A stretch of 64,000 nt of DNA from Aliishimia sp963721175 (GTDB lineage Bacteria; Pseudomonadota; Alphaproteobacteria; Rhodobacterales; Rhodobacteraceae). Where the stretch lies: contig CAVRIG010000007.1 in the NCBI GenBank assembly GCA_963721175.1, forward strand, positions 620,001 through 684,000. The letters run 5' to 3'. Shown one piece after another: positions 1-8,715 of the stretch (the first letter of the stretch is position 1; the number at the start of each line of letters is the position of its first letter). A program made the position numbers and the translations under genes. The notes under the pieces were generated by a model, which had not been told where the DNA came from, did no database searches, and saw nothing but the letters and a program-made list of their open reading frames with translations.

Positions 1-312
1 GAGATCCTTGCCGGAAGCCGTGACACGATCGAGGGGCTTCAGGACAACACGCGCAACATTCCCGACGTGGCCGACCGCGCCAGCGAGGAGACCGACCGCG
101 CGCTGGAACTGCGCACGCGGGACCGGCAACGCAAGCTGGTGGCGAAGATCGATGCCGCACTGCGGCGTATCGAGGATGGCGAATACGGCTACTGCATCGT
201 GACGGGTGAACCGATTTCGCTCAAGCGTCTGGATGCGCGGCCGATCGCCACCATGAGTCTCGAGGCGCAGGAACGTCATGAGCGCCGCGAGAAAGTGCAC
301 CGGGACGACTGA
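1..312 (+). CDS. dksA: DksA/TraR-family RNA polymerase-binding protein, 3' part
   Basis: The window opens inside this gene; about 103 C-terminal codons are present and the start lies upstream. DksA binds the secondary channel of RNA polymerase and, with ppGpp, adjusts transcription of rRNA and amino-acid genes. The visible part holds the second arm of the coiled coil and the globular domain, with the typical stretch GEYGYCIVTGEPISLKRLDA and the C-terminal helix ending in HRDD. Classical DksA has four zinc cysteines (two CxxC pairs); here I see one cysteine only, with V-T-G in place of the second. Single-cysteine, zinc-independent DksA proteins are known from Rhodobacter. A strong terminator follows directly. 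Identity is nearly certain. Confidence 0.93.
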   Translation, partial: EILAGSRDTIEGLQDNTRNIPDVADRASEETDRALELRTRDRQRKLVAKIDAALRRIEDGEYGYCIVTGEPISLKRLDARPIATMSLEAQERHERREKVHRDD

Positions 313-349
313 GTCCGGCCGCGACGCAATGCGGAATTCCGAACGAGAC

Positions 350-383
350 AAGCGCCGGGCAATTGCTTCGGCGCTTTTGTTTT
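350..383 (+). terminator. Rho-independent terminator of dksA
   Basis: An 8-bp perfect stem AAGCGCCG (350-357) and CGGCGCTT (369-376) encloses an 11-base loop that itself contains the palindrome GCAATTGC. It is followed by TTTTGTTTT (375-383). It lies 37 bases after the dksA stop and ends just before the next gene. Confidence 0.85.
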
Positions 384-396
384 GGGGGCGGGCGCG

Positions 397-1513
397 ATGG
401 ATCTGACCAGGTTGAGCGTGGCCGTCGTGGGGGGCGGGATCGGCGGCATGGCGGCTGCCGCTGCGCTGGCGCAGCGCGGTGTGTCGGTCACGGTACATGA
501 ACAGGCGCCGGCACTTGCGGAGGTCGGCGCCGGCCTGCAGGTCAGCGTCAACGGACAGCGGGTGCTGCGCGCGTTGGGCGCGGTCGGGAAATACGCTCCC
601 GCGGGGGCGGCGATTTCGCCGGGAACGGTGTTTCGCGACGGGCGGTCGGGTCGGCAGGTGGCGCACGTACGGCCGCCAGCCGAAGGTGCGACGTGGTACA
701 TGCATCGCGCGGATCTCTTGGACCTGCTCGTGCAGTCGGCCAGCAAGGCAGGGGTCACTGTGGACCTGGGCCGGCTGATGGGGCCGGGTATGCTGCAGGC
801 GGATCTGATTGTGGCGGCGGACGGCGTCCGCTCGCTCTGGCGCAGTGAGATCGACGGCCCCGTGGCGCCGCATTTCACCGGCCAGGTGGCGTGGCGCGCG
901 CTGGTGCCGTGGCAGGGGAATGCGATGGCGCCCGCATCCGTTGTCGCTCGGGCATCGTGCGCATGTGGTCGGTTACCCGCTGCGCGAAGGGCAGTTGATG
1001 AACCTGGTCGCCGTCGAGGAGCGGCGCGGCTGGCAGGGCGAAAGCTGGTCCCATCAGGGCGATCCAGCGGAATTCCGGGACCGATTTTCCGAGTTCGGCG
1101 GCACGGTCGGTCAGGCCATCGCGCGGGTGGAGACGGTGCACGCCTGGGCGCTGCACAGCCGCGCCGTCGCCCGGGCTTGGGTCAAGGACAACGTCGTGCT
1201 GATCGGAGATGCGGCCCATCCGACCTTGCCGTTCATGGCGCAAGGGGCGTGCCTGGCGCTGGAAGATGCCTGGGTTCTTGGCCGATGCGCTCGCGGCCGC
1301 ACCGGAACTGGCAGATGGGGCTGGCACGGTTCCAGGACTTGCGCGCGTTCTCGGGCGGAACGCGTCGTGGCGCTTGCGCGCGGGAACTCATGGCGGTTTC
1401 ACATGGGATGGCCGTTCAATTGGGGGGCGTATGCTACGCTCGCCTTGGGTGCCGGTCTGCTGGGGCGTCGGTTGGAATGGGTCTATGGCTATGACGCAAC
1501 GCGGGCGGTGTGA
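397..1513 (+). CDS. FAD-dependent monooxygenase (salicylate hydroxylase-like), frameshifted
   Basis: Group A flavoprotein hydroxylase. The N-terminal part shows the Rossmann FAD motif GGGIGGMAAA near residue 10 and the middle motif DLIVAADGVRS. After a frame change near 950 the second FAD motif VLIGDAAHPTLPFMAQGACL follows, then a C-terminal helix ending in YGYDATRAV. Further single-base shifts near 1271, 1316 and 1353 are needed to join the C-terminal third. All four are net one-base insertions (for example GGGG where GGG restores frame). Reconstructed length is about 370 residues, normal for the family. The substrate cannot be told from sequence. I chose ATG 397 rather than TTG 382. The gene stands alone and converges on the ornithine cyclodeaminase gene. 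Confidence 0.75.
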
Positions 1514-1567
1514 CGACGATCGGACGCTCGTGCTTCGCACATCGCCCCGCCCGCCGTCCCGCCAGGG

Positions 1568-2617
1568 TCAGTTCACGGACCGCTGCAGCATCCCGTAGAG
1601 GTCGCGCGGGTCGTCGGGGTCCGCCAGCATGTCGAGCGGCGTGAAGAACTCCGTCCCCTTGATGTGGTCGCGAATGAAGCGCAGGGCCGAGAAATCCTCG
1701 ATCGCGAAGCCCACGCTGTCGAAGAGCGTGATCTGCGAGGCCGAGGTCCGGCCCGGTGAGGCGCCGGTCAGGACCTCCCAGAACTCGGTCACCGGATGGT
1801 CGGGATCGAGCTGCTGGATGTCGCCTTCGATGCGCGTCTGCGGGGGGTACTCCACGAAGATCGAAGAGCGTTGCAGCACGTCCGCGGCGATCTCGGTCTT
1901 GCCGGGACAGTCACCGCCGATCGCGTTGATGTGCACGCCGGAGCCCACCATGTTCCCGGTCAGGATGGTGGCGTTGCGCTTGTCGGCGGTGCAGGTCGTC
2001 AGGATCTGCGCGCCTTCGATCGCCTCCTCCGGCGTCTTGCATGAGACCACGCGCAGACCAGACCCCTCAAGGTTTTTTGCACATTTCGCCGTCGCGGCCG
2101 GATCATTGTCGTAAAGCCGGACTTCGGTGATGCCGCACATGGCCTGCATCGCCAGGGTCTGGAACTCCGATTGCGCGCCGTTGCCGATCATCGCCATGGT
2201 TGTTGCCCCCTTCGGCGCCAGCGCGCGCGCCACGAGGCCTGAGGTCGCCGCCGTCCGGAGCGCGGTCAGCATCGTCATTTCGGTCAGCAGCACGGGATAT
2301 CCGTTGGAAACATCCGCCAGCAAACCGAAGGCTGTCACGGTCTGCAGCCCCTCGCGCGTGTTCTTGGGGTGACCGTTCACGTATTTGAACCCGTAGGCCT
2401 CGCCGTCCGAGGTCGGCATCAGTTCGATCACGCCGACCGACGAATGCGAGGCGATTCGGGGCGTCTTGTCGAAGCGTTCCCAGCGGTGAAAATCGGCCTC
2501 GATATAGTCGGCGAGGCCGTTCAGCATGGCGGGCACGCCCAGGTGGTGGACAAGTTGCATCATGTGATCGACGGACACGAAGGGCACGTATGCCTTGTCG
2601 GACGGTTTGAGTGGCAT
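1568..2617 (-). CDS. ornithine cyclodeaminase
   Basis: 349 residues of the ornithine cyclodeaminase/mu-crystallin family. It converts L-ornithine to L-proline and ammonia with bound NAD. The NAD-binding loop AMIGNGAQSEFQ lies near residue 135, and the long C-terminal part matches full-length ornithine cyclodeaminases rather than the shorter alanine dehydrogenase-like members. The ATG has an AGGGAG ribosome site 7 bases upstream. It sits directly downstream of arginase on the same strand (11-base gap), so the two form a pathway arginine to ornithine plus urea to proline plus ammonia. The Lrp-type gene on the opposite side is the likely regulator. No frame damage. Confidence 0.92.
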   Translation of the reverse strand: MPLKPSDKAYVPFVSVDHMMQLVHHLGVPAMLNGLADYIEADFHRWERFDKTPRIASHSSVGVIELMPTSDGEAYGFKYVNGHPKNTREGLQTVTAFGLLADVSNGYPVLLTEMTMLTALRTAATSGLVARALAPKGATTMAMIGNGAQSEFQTLAMQAMCGITEVRLYDNDPAATAKCAKNLEGSGLRVVSCKTPEEAIEGAQILTTCTADKRNATILTGNMVGSGVHINAIGGDCPGKTEIAADVLQRSSIFVEYPPQTRIEGDIQQLDPDHPVTEFWEVLTGASPGRTSASQITLFDSVGFAIEDFSALRFIRDHIKGTEFFTPLDMLADPDDPRDLYGMLQRSVN

Positions 2618-2628
2618 AGTTCGGCTCC

Positions 2629-3555
2629 CTATATGCGCGACCGCGTCGGCCGGTCGAAGACGGTTCGCCCCATCGCGGAGGCGACCAGATCCACCATGAG
2701 ATGCGCGGTCTGCCCGCGGTCGTCCAGGAATGGGTTCAGTTCGACGAGGTCGAGCGAGGTCATGAGGTCGCTGTCATGGATCATCTCCATGACCAGGTGT
2801 GCCTCGCGGACGGTTGCGCCGCCCGGCACCGTCGTCCCGACACCGGGCGCGTGGGCGGGGTCGATGAAATCGACATCGAGCGAGACGTGCAGCGCGCCCC
2901 CCGCCGCCTCGACCCGGTCAAGGAACTCGGCCAGCGGACGGGCGATGCCGCGCTCGTCGATCTCGCGCATGTCGTGCCGCGAGACCGGAGTGTCATCCAG
3001 CGCGCTGCGTTCCGAAGGATCGACCGAGCGCAGGCCGATCATGCAGATGTTGTCGAGCGGCACGGTAGCGGCTGGCGCCGGGAACCCGTCGAAGCCGTCG
3101 CGTCCGGTGAAGTAGCCCACTGGCGTCCCGTGCAGGTTGCCGCTGTCAGTCGTCTTTGGCGTGTGGAAATCGGTATGCGCGTCGAGCCAGAGCACGAATT
3201 GCGGCCGTCCGATGGCGGCGGCATGTGCCGCGACGCCAGGCACGGTGCCGAGCGCCAACGCGTGATCTCCGCCCATGAAGATCGGCAGGCCATCGGCCAT
3301 GCCGTCTTCGGCGGCCTGCATCAGCGTCTTCGTCCAGCCGATGGTCTCGTTGAGCTTGTGCAGGAACCCGTCCGGATCGTCGGCCTCGTGATCGTCGGGC
3401 GCGAAATTGCCGCGGTCGATAACGTCGTGGCCCAGATCGCGGAGCACTTCGGGAAGGCGTGCGGCGCGATAGGCATCGGGTCCCATGAGGCAGCCCAGCC
3501 GGCGCTTGCCGCAATCCACGGGCGCCCCGATCAGGATGCATGTTCTGTTGGTCAT
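2629..3555 (-). CDS. rocF: arginase
   Basis: 308 residues, manganese-dependent ureohydrolase family. Metal-binding motifs are all present: GGDHALALGT, LDAHTDFHT and SLDVDFIDP. The length and the N-terminal GAPVDCGKRRLG block fit arginase proper rather than agmatinase. It hydrolyses arginine to ornithine and urea in the cytoplasm, feeding the ornithine cyclodeaminase encoded immediately downstream. The start at 3555 leaves about 107 bases to the divergent Lrp-type gene; that region carries an 8-bp inverted repeat likely to be the regulator's binding site. Intact reading frame. Confidence 0.93.
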   Translation of the reverse strand: MTNRTCILIGAPVDCGKRRLGCLMGPDAYRAARLPEVLRDLGHDVIDRGNFAPDDHEADDPDGFLHKLNETIGWTKTLMQAAEDGMADGLPIFMGGDHALALGTVPGVAAHAAAIGRPQFVLWLDAHTDFHTPKTTDSGNLHGTPVGYFTGRDGFDGFPAPAATVPLDNICMIGLRSVDPSERSALDDTPVSRHDMREIDERGIARPLAEFLDRVEAAGGALHVSLDVDFIDPAHAPGVGTTVPGGATVREAHLVMEMIHDSDLMTSLDLVELNPFLDDRGQTAHLMVDLVASAMGRTVFDRPTRSRI

Positions 3556-3621
3556 GTCTGTCTCGTCAGAATTGCGTTCGGCGCAGCATTGCTCTTTTCG
3601 GCTCGGAGTTCACCCAGTATT

Positions 3622-3649
3622 TTGACCAGATTGATGTAGAACTGGTCAA
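3622..3649. promoter_or_regulatory. inverted repeat, probable Lrp-type operator
   Basis: TTGACCAG (3622-3629) and CTGGTCAA (3642-3649) form a perfect 8-bp inverted repeat with a 12-base AT-richer spacer, 14 bases before the start of the Lrp-type gene and 67 bases from the arginase start. Lrp/AsnC regulators commonly bind such sites and autoregulate. The function is inferred from position. Confidence 0.55.
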
Positions 3650-3662
3650 GGCGACGGCAGGA

Positions 3663-4088
3663 ATGGACGATTCGGACAGGCAGATCATTGCCGCCTTGCG
3701 TGAGGACGGGCGTGCGTCGCTCTCGGACCTCGCACTGCGTCTCGGAATGTCGCGCACGACCGTACGCGCGCGCATGGAACGGATGCAGGCCCGCGGCGAT
3801 ATCGTCGGCTACTCGGTCCTGTTGAAGCAGGACGTCGCGCGCAGCCCGGTCCGTGGCCTGATGATGGTCAGCATCGAGGGGCGGGGCACCGACAGGATCT
3901 TCCGCCAGTTGCAGGGACTGCCGGAGATCCGCGGCATCCACTCCACCAACGGGCGGTGGGACGCCATCCTGGAGATCGCCGTCGAGACGCTGGAGGATTT
4001 CGACGCCGTGCTGAACCGCATCCGCCGAATCGACGGGATCACGTCGAGCGAGACGTCGCTGCTTCTTTCGACGAAAAAGCGCGCATGA
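3663..4088 (+). CDS. Lrp/AsnC-family transcriptional regulator
   Basis: 141 residues when started at ATG 3663; an in-frame ATG at 3540 would add 41 residues of unlikely sequence that overlap the arginase start. The N-terminal helix-turn-helix (DRQIIAALREDGRASLSDLA to about residue 60) is followed by an RAM/AsnC ligand domain. Divergent from arginase and ornithine cyclodeaminase, it probably senses arginine, ornithine or a related amino acid and controls that pair, as Lrp-type regulators do for arginine catabolism in other alphaproteobacteria; this link is inference from layout. Its 3' end overlaps the convergent dsbB-type gene by 50 bases. Confidence 0.88.
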   Translation: MDDSDRQIIAALREDGRASLSDLALRLGMSRTTVRARMERMQARGDIVGYSVLLKQDVARSPVRGLMMVSIEGRGTDRIFRQLQGLPEIRGIHSTNGRWDAILEIAVETLEDFDAVLNRIRRIDGITSSETSLLLSTKKRA

Positions 4089-4548
4089 CCGCGGCACCCC
4101 AGAGGACCGCGAGGCCCAGGGACAGGATCAGGTTCCAGTTCGCCATGCTGAGCCCGGCGAAGAACGGCGTGAAGCTGTCGCAGAGCACGAGCGCCGGCGA
4201 CTCCGACGCGCCGGGAACCAGTTCCGCTCCGGAAAGATCGCCCAAGCCGCCGCCGGTGCCGGTACAACTCGCCGGCCCCTCCCACCATTTGCGCTCCACG
4301 CCGCTGTGATAGGCGGCGATGCCAGCGGTTGTCAGAGCGGCAAGCCCGCCCAATCCGGCCAGAACGCCAAGCGCGGCACCACCGACCGCAAGCGCAAGCA
4401 GCCCGAGTCCGGCGGCAGCCGCGTGCGGCCATCTTTGCCACAGGCACATTGCGCAGGGCTCCCATCCGAAAAGCTGGAAGACGAAAACCGCAATCAGCAG
4501 GGCTGCCGAACCGCTCGCGGCGAGGATGACAAGGCGCGTCGCCGTCAT
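4039..4548 (-). CDS. dsbB: DsbB-family disulfide bond formation protein
   Basis: 169 residues with four hydrophobic segments. DsbB re-oxidises DsbA in the periplasm and passes electrons to quinone. The first redox pair is in EPCAMCLWQR near residue 32-35, and the second pair is represented by cysteines in PASCTGTGG and VLCDSF in the large periplasmic loop. The C-terminal 50 bases overlap the end of the convergent Lrp-type gene. The start overlaps the stop of the upstream DedA-like gene by four bases, so the two are probably co-transcribed. Confidence 0.85.
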   Translation of the reverse strand: MTATRLVILAASGSAALLIAVFVFQLFGWEPCAMCLWQRWPHAAAAGLGLLALAVGGAALGVLAGLGGLAALTTAGIAAYHSGVERKWWEGPASCTGTGGGLGDLSGAELVPGASESPALVLCDSFTPFFAGLSMANWNLILSLGLAVLWGAAVMRAFSSKEAATSRST

Positions 4549-5123
4549 ATCAGCGACACGGCCGCGAAACCGCCCACGAGGATGAGGACGAAGAGCGTGA
4601 ACATCAAACCCAACCGCCGTTCAATGAAGTCCCGGATCGGTGCGCCGAACTTCCAGAGCAGACCGGCCACGAGAAAGAATCGCAACCCGCGCGCAAGAAT
4701 GGAGGTGGCGACAAAGGTCGCCAACGGCATCCCGGTCCAGCCCGACATGATCGTGATCACCTTGTAGGGAAACGGCGTCACGCCCGCGGTCAGGACTGCC
4801 CAAAACCCCACGTCGTTGAAGCGTGTGTTGAAGGCGGCGATGGCATCGGCCTTGCCGAGCGTGGTCAGGATCGGCAGCCCGATTTGCTCGAACGCGAGCG
4901 CGCCGATGGCATAGCCCAGAAGACCGCCCAGCACCGACGAGGCAAGGGCGACCGTCGCGATCAGCCAAGCACGATGCGGGGCCGCGAGGATCATCGGTAT
5001 CATCAGCACGTCGGGCGGGATCGGGAAGACGGAGCTTTCGATGAACGCGATGAAGGCCAGCACCCACAATGCGCGGGGATGGTCCACCATGGACAGGGTC
5101 CAGTCGTAAAGCCGCCGTATCAT
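4545..5123 (-). CDS. YqaA/DedA-like (SNARE-associated) membrane protein
   Basis: 192 residues from ATG 5123 (MIRRLYDW). Longer in-frame starts would add low-quality sequence. Four to five hydrophobic helices, the acidic and proline-rich motif ESSVFPIPPDVLMIP, and a later GVTPFPYKVITIMSGW fit the YqaA branch of the DedA family. DedA proteins help maintain membrane potential and lipid-carrier recycling; the exact role of YqaA members is not settled. It overlaps dsbB by four bases. Confidence 0.82.
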   Translation of the reverse strand: MIRRLYDWTLSMVDHPRALWVLAFIAFIESSVFPIPPDVLMIPMILAAPHRAWLIATVALASSVLGGLLGYAIGALAFEQIGLPILTTLGKADAIAAFNTRFNDVGFWAVLTAGVTPFPYKVITIMSGWTGMPLATFVATSILARGLRFFLVAGLLWKFGAPIRDFIERRLGLMFTLFVLILVGGFAAVSLI

Positions 5124-5360
5124 CGCGCTGCTTGAGCATGGGCCGTTGGCCGGGTCAAGTGCGCGCGGCACCGGGCAGGCGTTCGCCGAAGCGGTCGACA
5201 GGGTTTGCACTCTCCGGCGTCGGTGAAAGGTGCCACCGGCTGGATCGGGCTTCGGCATATCCGCTCCGCCGGATGCGTCGTGGGGACGTTCGGTTCTCGG
5301 GATTCAGCCTTCCAATTGGGCTGGACCGCGTCGCAGTGTTTCGGTATGAGCGGCACGCGT

Positions 5361-5446
5361 GCCCAAGTGGCGGAATGGTAGACGCAGGGGATTCAAAATC
5401 CCCCGGTGGCGACACCGTGCCGGTTCGAGTCCGGCCTTGGGTACCA
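5361..5446 (+). tRNA. tRNA-Leu (CAA)
   Basis: 86 bases with encoded CCA end. The acceptor stem GCCCAAG pairs with CTTGGGT. The anticodon stem GGGGA/TCCCC closes the loop TTCAAAA, giving anticodon CAA, which reads UUG. The long variable arm GGTG-GCGA-CACC and the T arm CCGG-TTCGAGT-CCGG are clear and mark a class II leucine tRNA. A T run (5451-5456) follows. The 236 bases before it hold no gene I can support; TATGAG at 5345-5350 could serve as a -10 element. Confidence 0.96.
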
Positions 5447-5528
5447 TCCGGTTTTTTCAAATCTGTTCCGAACGGGGTCCTTGCCGCCAAGCACCGGATT
5501 TCGGATGCATCGGAAAGGCGCGGCCCCC

Positions 5529-6143
5529 TCAGCCCTCCGGCGGCTTCTGGTCCTTGTTCGCTGCGCGCCACGCCTCCCAGTCTTCGACGGTGTCGAGATC
5601 GACGCGGGCGCGCTGGCCCGGCAGGCAGATCAGAGACACCTTGTCGGCATGCGCCTCCATGATCGCCTTCCCGCCGTTGTCACCCCGAAGATTGAGAAGC
5701 TCGCCATAGATCGCGCGTTCGAAGAGGATGGGATGACCGGGCTTGCCGTCCTCGGTGGCACCGCGCCAGATCCAGGGCCCGTTCTTGCGCGCCCGCGCCG
5801 CCATGACCTTGCGCATGTCGCTGGCCTCGATCTCCACCAGGTCGGCGAGCAGCATCAGGAAACACTTAGCCCGAAGCTGTGATCGCGTCGCGGCACGGAT
5901 CGACCCACCCATGCCTTCGAAAGCCTCCGGAGCGGTCAGGAGCTTGACCGGCAACCCGGCCACGGCGCGCTTCAAGGCAGGTTGCCCAGGCCGGACGAGC
6001 ACGGTCACGTCGCGGCTTGCCTTGAGCGCCCGCCACGCCTGAAGCCGCAACAACGGATGACCCTGGACCGGTTCGAGCAACTTCTGACGCGATCCCATGC
6101 GCGAGGAGCTTCCCCCCGCGAGGATCAGGATTGGCACTGTCAT
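5529..6143 (-). CDS. MobA/MocA-like nucleotidyltransferase
   Basis: 204 residues of the MobA-like NTP transferase fold. The nucleotide-binding signature LAGGSSSRMGSRQKLLEPV is at the N terminus and a metal-binding Asp lies in LMLLADLVEIE. Members add CMP or GMP to molybdopterin (MocA, MobA), or nucleotides to other cofactors. The MPT-type substrate is plausible but no molybdenum cofactor gene is next to it here. It ends shortly after tRNA-Leu on the opposite strand. Intact. Confidence 0.8.
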   Translation of the reverse strand: MTVPILILAGGSSSRMGSRQKLLEPVQGHPLLRLQAWRALKASRDVTVLVRPGQPALKRAVAGLPVKLLTAPEAFEGMGGSIRAATRSQLRAKCFLMLLADLVEIEASDMRKVMAARARKNGPWIWRGATEDGKPGHPILFERAIYGELLNLRGDNGGKAIMEAHADKVSLICLPGQRARVDLDTVEDWEAWRAANKDQKPPEG

Positions 6144-6213
6144 TAGGGTTCCCTATCACCCGCGGCGCAGTATGGTCAAAGAAACGGCACCCGGATCAAT
6201 AGCGTCTTTCGGG

Positions 6214-8645
6214 TTACCCCCGCATTCGAACACCATCCGCGTCGAACAGGGGGGCCGTCAGCATGCGCGCCTTGCGCATCTGACCGAGGATTTCGATTTC
6301 GACCGCCGGCGCCTCGGCGACGCGCTCGGCAGGCAGGAAGCCCTGCGCGATGGACTTGCCTGCATGATGGCTGTACCCCCCCGAAGTGCAGAAGCCAACC
6401 ACCGAATTGTCGAGCCAGATCGGCTCGTAGCCCTGCACGTCCGCATCTTCGGCCGCGACCTCGAAGGCGCAGAGCTTGCGCGCGGCGCCATTCGCACGCT
6501 CCGCCTCGGCCGGCGGCACGTCCGATGAAACGGGGTATTCTTGGACCACGCGATGAAGCGGTCGAGCCCGGTTTCCGCCGCGGTATAGTCGGGCGAGAAT
6601 TCCGACATCCAGGAGCCGAAGAACTTGTCGAGCCGCAGCGACATCATCGCGCGCATCCCGAAGGGCACCATTCCGTGCGGCTGCCCCGCTGCCCAGAGCG
6701 TCCACCACAGCTGCCGCTGCGCCATCGGGTCGCAGTAGATCTCGAACCCCAGATCGCCGGTATAGCTGACGCGCTGCACGATGCAGTCGGTCTGGCCCAC
6801 GGTCATCCGACGCACGTCCATGAAGCGCATGTCGGTGATATCGGTGCGGGTGCAGGCCGCCAGAACCTCGCGCGCCTTCGGCCCCGCGATCTGGAAGCCG
6901 GTGCGCCGGTCGCGAGATGTTCTCGACCCGCATGCCGTCCTCGGCATGGTGCTTCGGAACCAGCGCATGGTGATAGGCCTGCGCGCCGTAGGACGCGGTG
7001 AGCTGGAATGCGGTCTCCGCACAGGCAGGAGATGGTGAAATCGCCGATCAGCTTGCCCTTGTGGCGACAGCATCGGCGTCAGCGACAGCCGGCCGGGCTG
7101 CGGCACGCGGCCCGCCATGATCCGGTCGAGCCACGCGCGCGCCTCGGGTCCGGTGATCCGGAACTTGCCGAAATTCTGCACCTCGTTGATGCCGACGCCC
7201 TCGCGCACCGCGCGCGACCTCGCGGCGCGGTCGCGTCGAACGCGTCGGAGCGGCGGAAGGACGGCGTCTCGTAGCGTCGGCTCGTCGCCTTGGGCGAAGT
7301 AGTTGACCACCTCCAGCCCGAATTGCTGGCCCCAGACCGCGCCCATGTCGGCAGAAGATGTCGTACATCGGCGTCGTGCGATGGGGCCGCGCGGCGGGCA
7401 GTTCCTCGTTCGGGTAGGAGACGGAGAAGCGCTTCTGGTAGTTCTCGATCACCTTGGGCAGCGTGTAGCCCGGGGCTGATCCAGTCGCCGAAGCGGGCCA
7501 CGTCCATCGCCATCACGTCGCGCTCGGGTTCGCCCTCGATCATCCATTGCGCCAGCGTCAGGCCCACGCCGCCGCCCTGGCTGAAGCCCGCCATCACGCC
7601 GCAGGCCGACCAGTAGTTGCGCAGGCCCGGCACCGGGCCGACCAGCGGGTTGCCGTCGGGCGCAAAGGTGAAGGGGCCGTGGATCACGTTCTTGACGCCC
7701 GCGCGTTCCAGCGCCGGGAAGCGGCTGATAGGCAAATTCGATGCTCTCCTCGATCTTGTCGAAATCGTCCGGCAGCAGTTCCTGGCCGAACTCCCACGGC
7801 GTGCCGTCGACGGCCCAGGGCCGGCAGGGCTGTTCGTAGAACCCGATGCAGAGCCCGCGCCCTTCCTGCCGGAGGTAGCTTTCGCCGGCGGGATCCATGA
7901 CATGCGGATGCTCGCCGCCGGCATCGATGATCTCCGCGATCATCGGCACGTCGTCGGTGACGAGGTACTGATGCTCCATCGGGTGCAGCGGGAAGTAGAC
8001 GCCCGCCATGGCGCCCACCTCGCGCGCCCAGAGCCCGCCGGCATTCACCACATGCTCGGCATGGATCGTGCCCTTGTCGGTCACCACGTCCCAGGTGCCG
8101 TCGGGGCGCTGGTTGGTCTCGCGCACCATGCAATGCGTCTCGATCGTGGCCCCGCCCATGCGCGCGGCCTTGGCATAGGCGTGGGTGGTGCCGGACGGGT
8201 CGAGATGGCCGTCGAGCGGGTCGTAGAGCGCGCCGATGATGCCGTCGAGATTGGTCACCGGGGCGATCTTCGCGATCTCCTCGGGCCCGACGATCTCGGT
8301 CTCCAGCCCCATGAAGCGATGCTTCGCCCGTTCGGCCAGCAGCATGTCGAAGCGGTCCTGGTTGTCGGCCAGCGTCACGCCGCCGACATGGTGCAACCCG
8401 CAGGACATGCCGGTGATCTCCTCCAGCTCCTTGTAGAGCCGGATGGTGTAGCCCTGCAGCGCGGCCATGTTGGTGTCGCCGTTGAGCGTGTGGAAGCCGC
8501 CCGCCGCGTGCCAGGTGGAGCCGGAGGTCAGTTCGGAGCGTTCCAGCAGCATGACGTCCGACCAGCCGAGCTTGGTCAGATGGTAGAGAACGGAACAACC
8601 GACGACGCCTCCGCCGATCACGACAACCCGGGCAGCGCTTTGCAT
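6214..8645 (-). CDS. dimethylglycine/sarcosine dehydrogenase-like oxidoreductase with GcvT domain, frameshifted
   Basis: Two-domain enzyme of about 810 residues once reading frames are joined. The N terminus carries the FAD motif VVVIGGGVVGCSVLYHL and the histidyl-flavin-region SGSTWHAAGGFHTL typical of dimethylglycine and sarcosine dehydrogenases. The C-terminal half is a tetrahydrofolate-binding GcvT domain (QNFGKFRITGPEARAW, RVSYTGDLGFEIYCDP). Such enzymes remove N-methyl groups from glycine-betaine breakdown products and load them onto folate. At least eight frame changes, for example near 7725, 7475, 7345 and 6540, break the gene; those I resolved are one-base insertions. The paralogue at 10190 is intact. 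The start at 8645 is divergent from a DUF2254 gene. Confidence 0.82.
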
Positions 8646-8715
8646 GGGACCTCCTTGATCTTTTGCGGGACATTAGCAGCTTGAATCGCATCGCATAGTC
8701 GGATCGCGACGAAAG

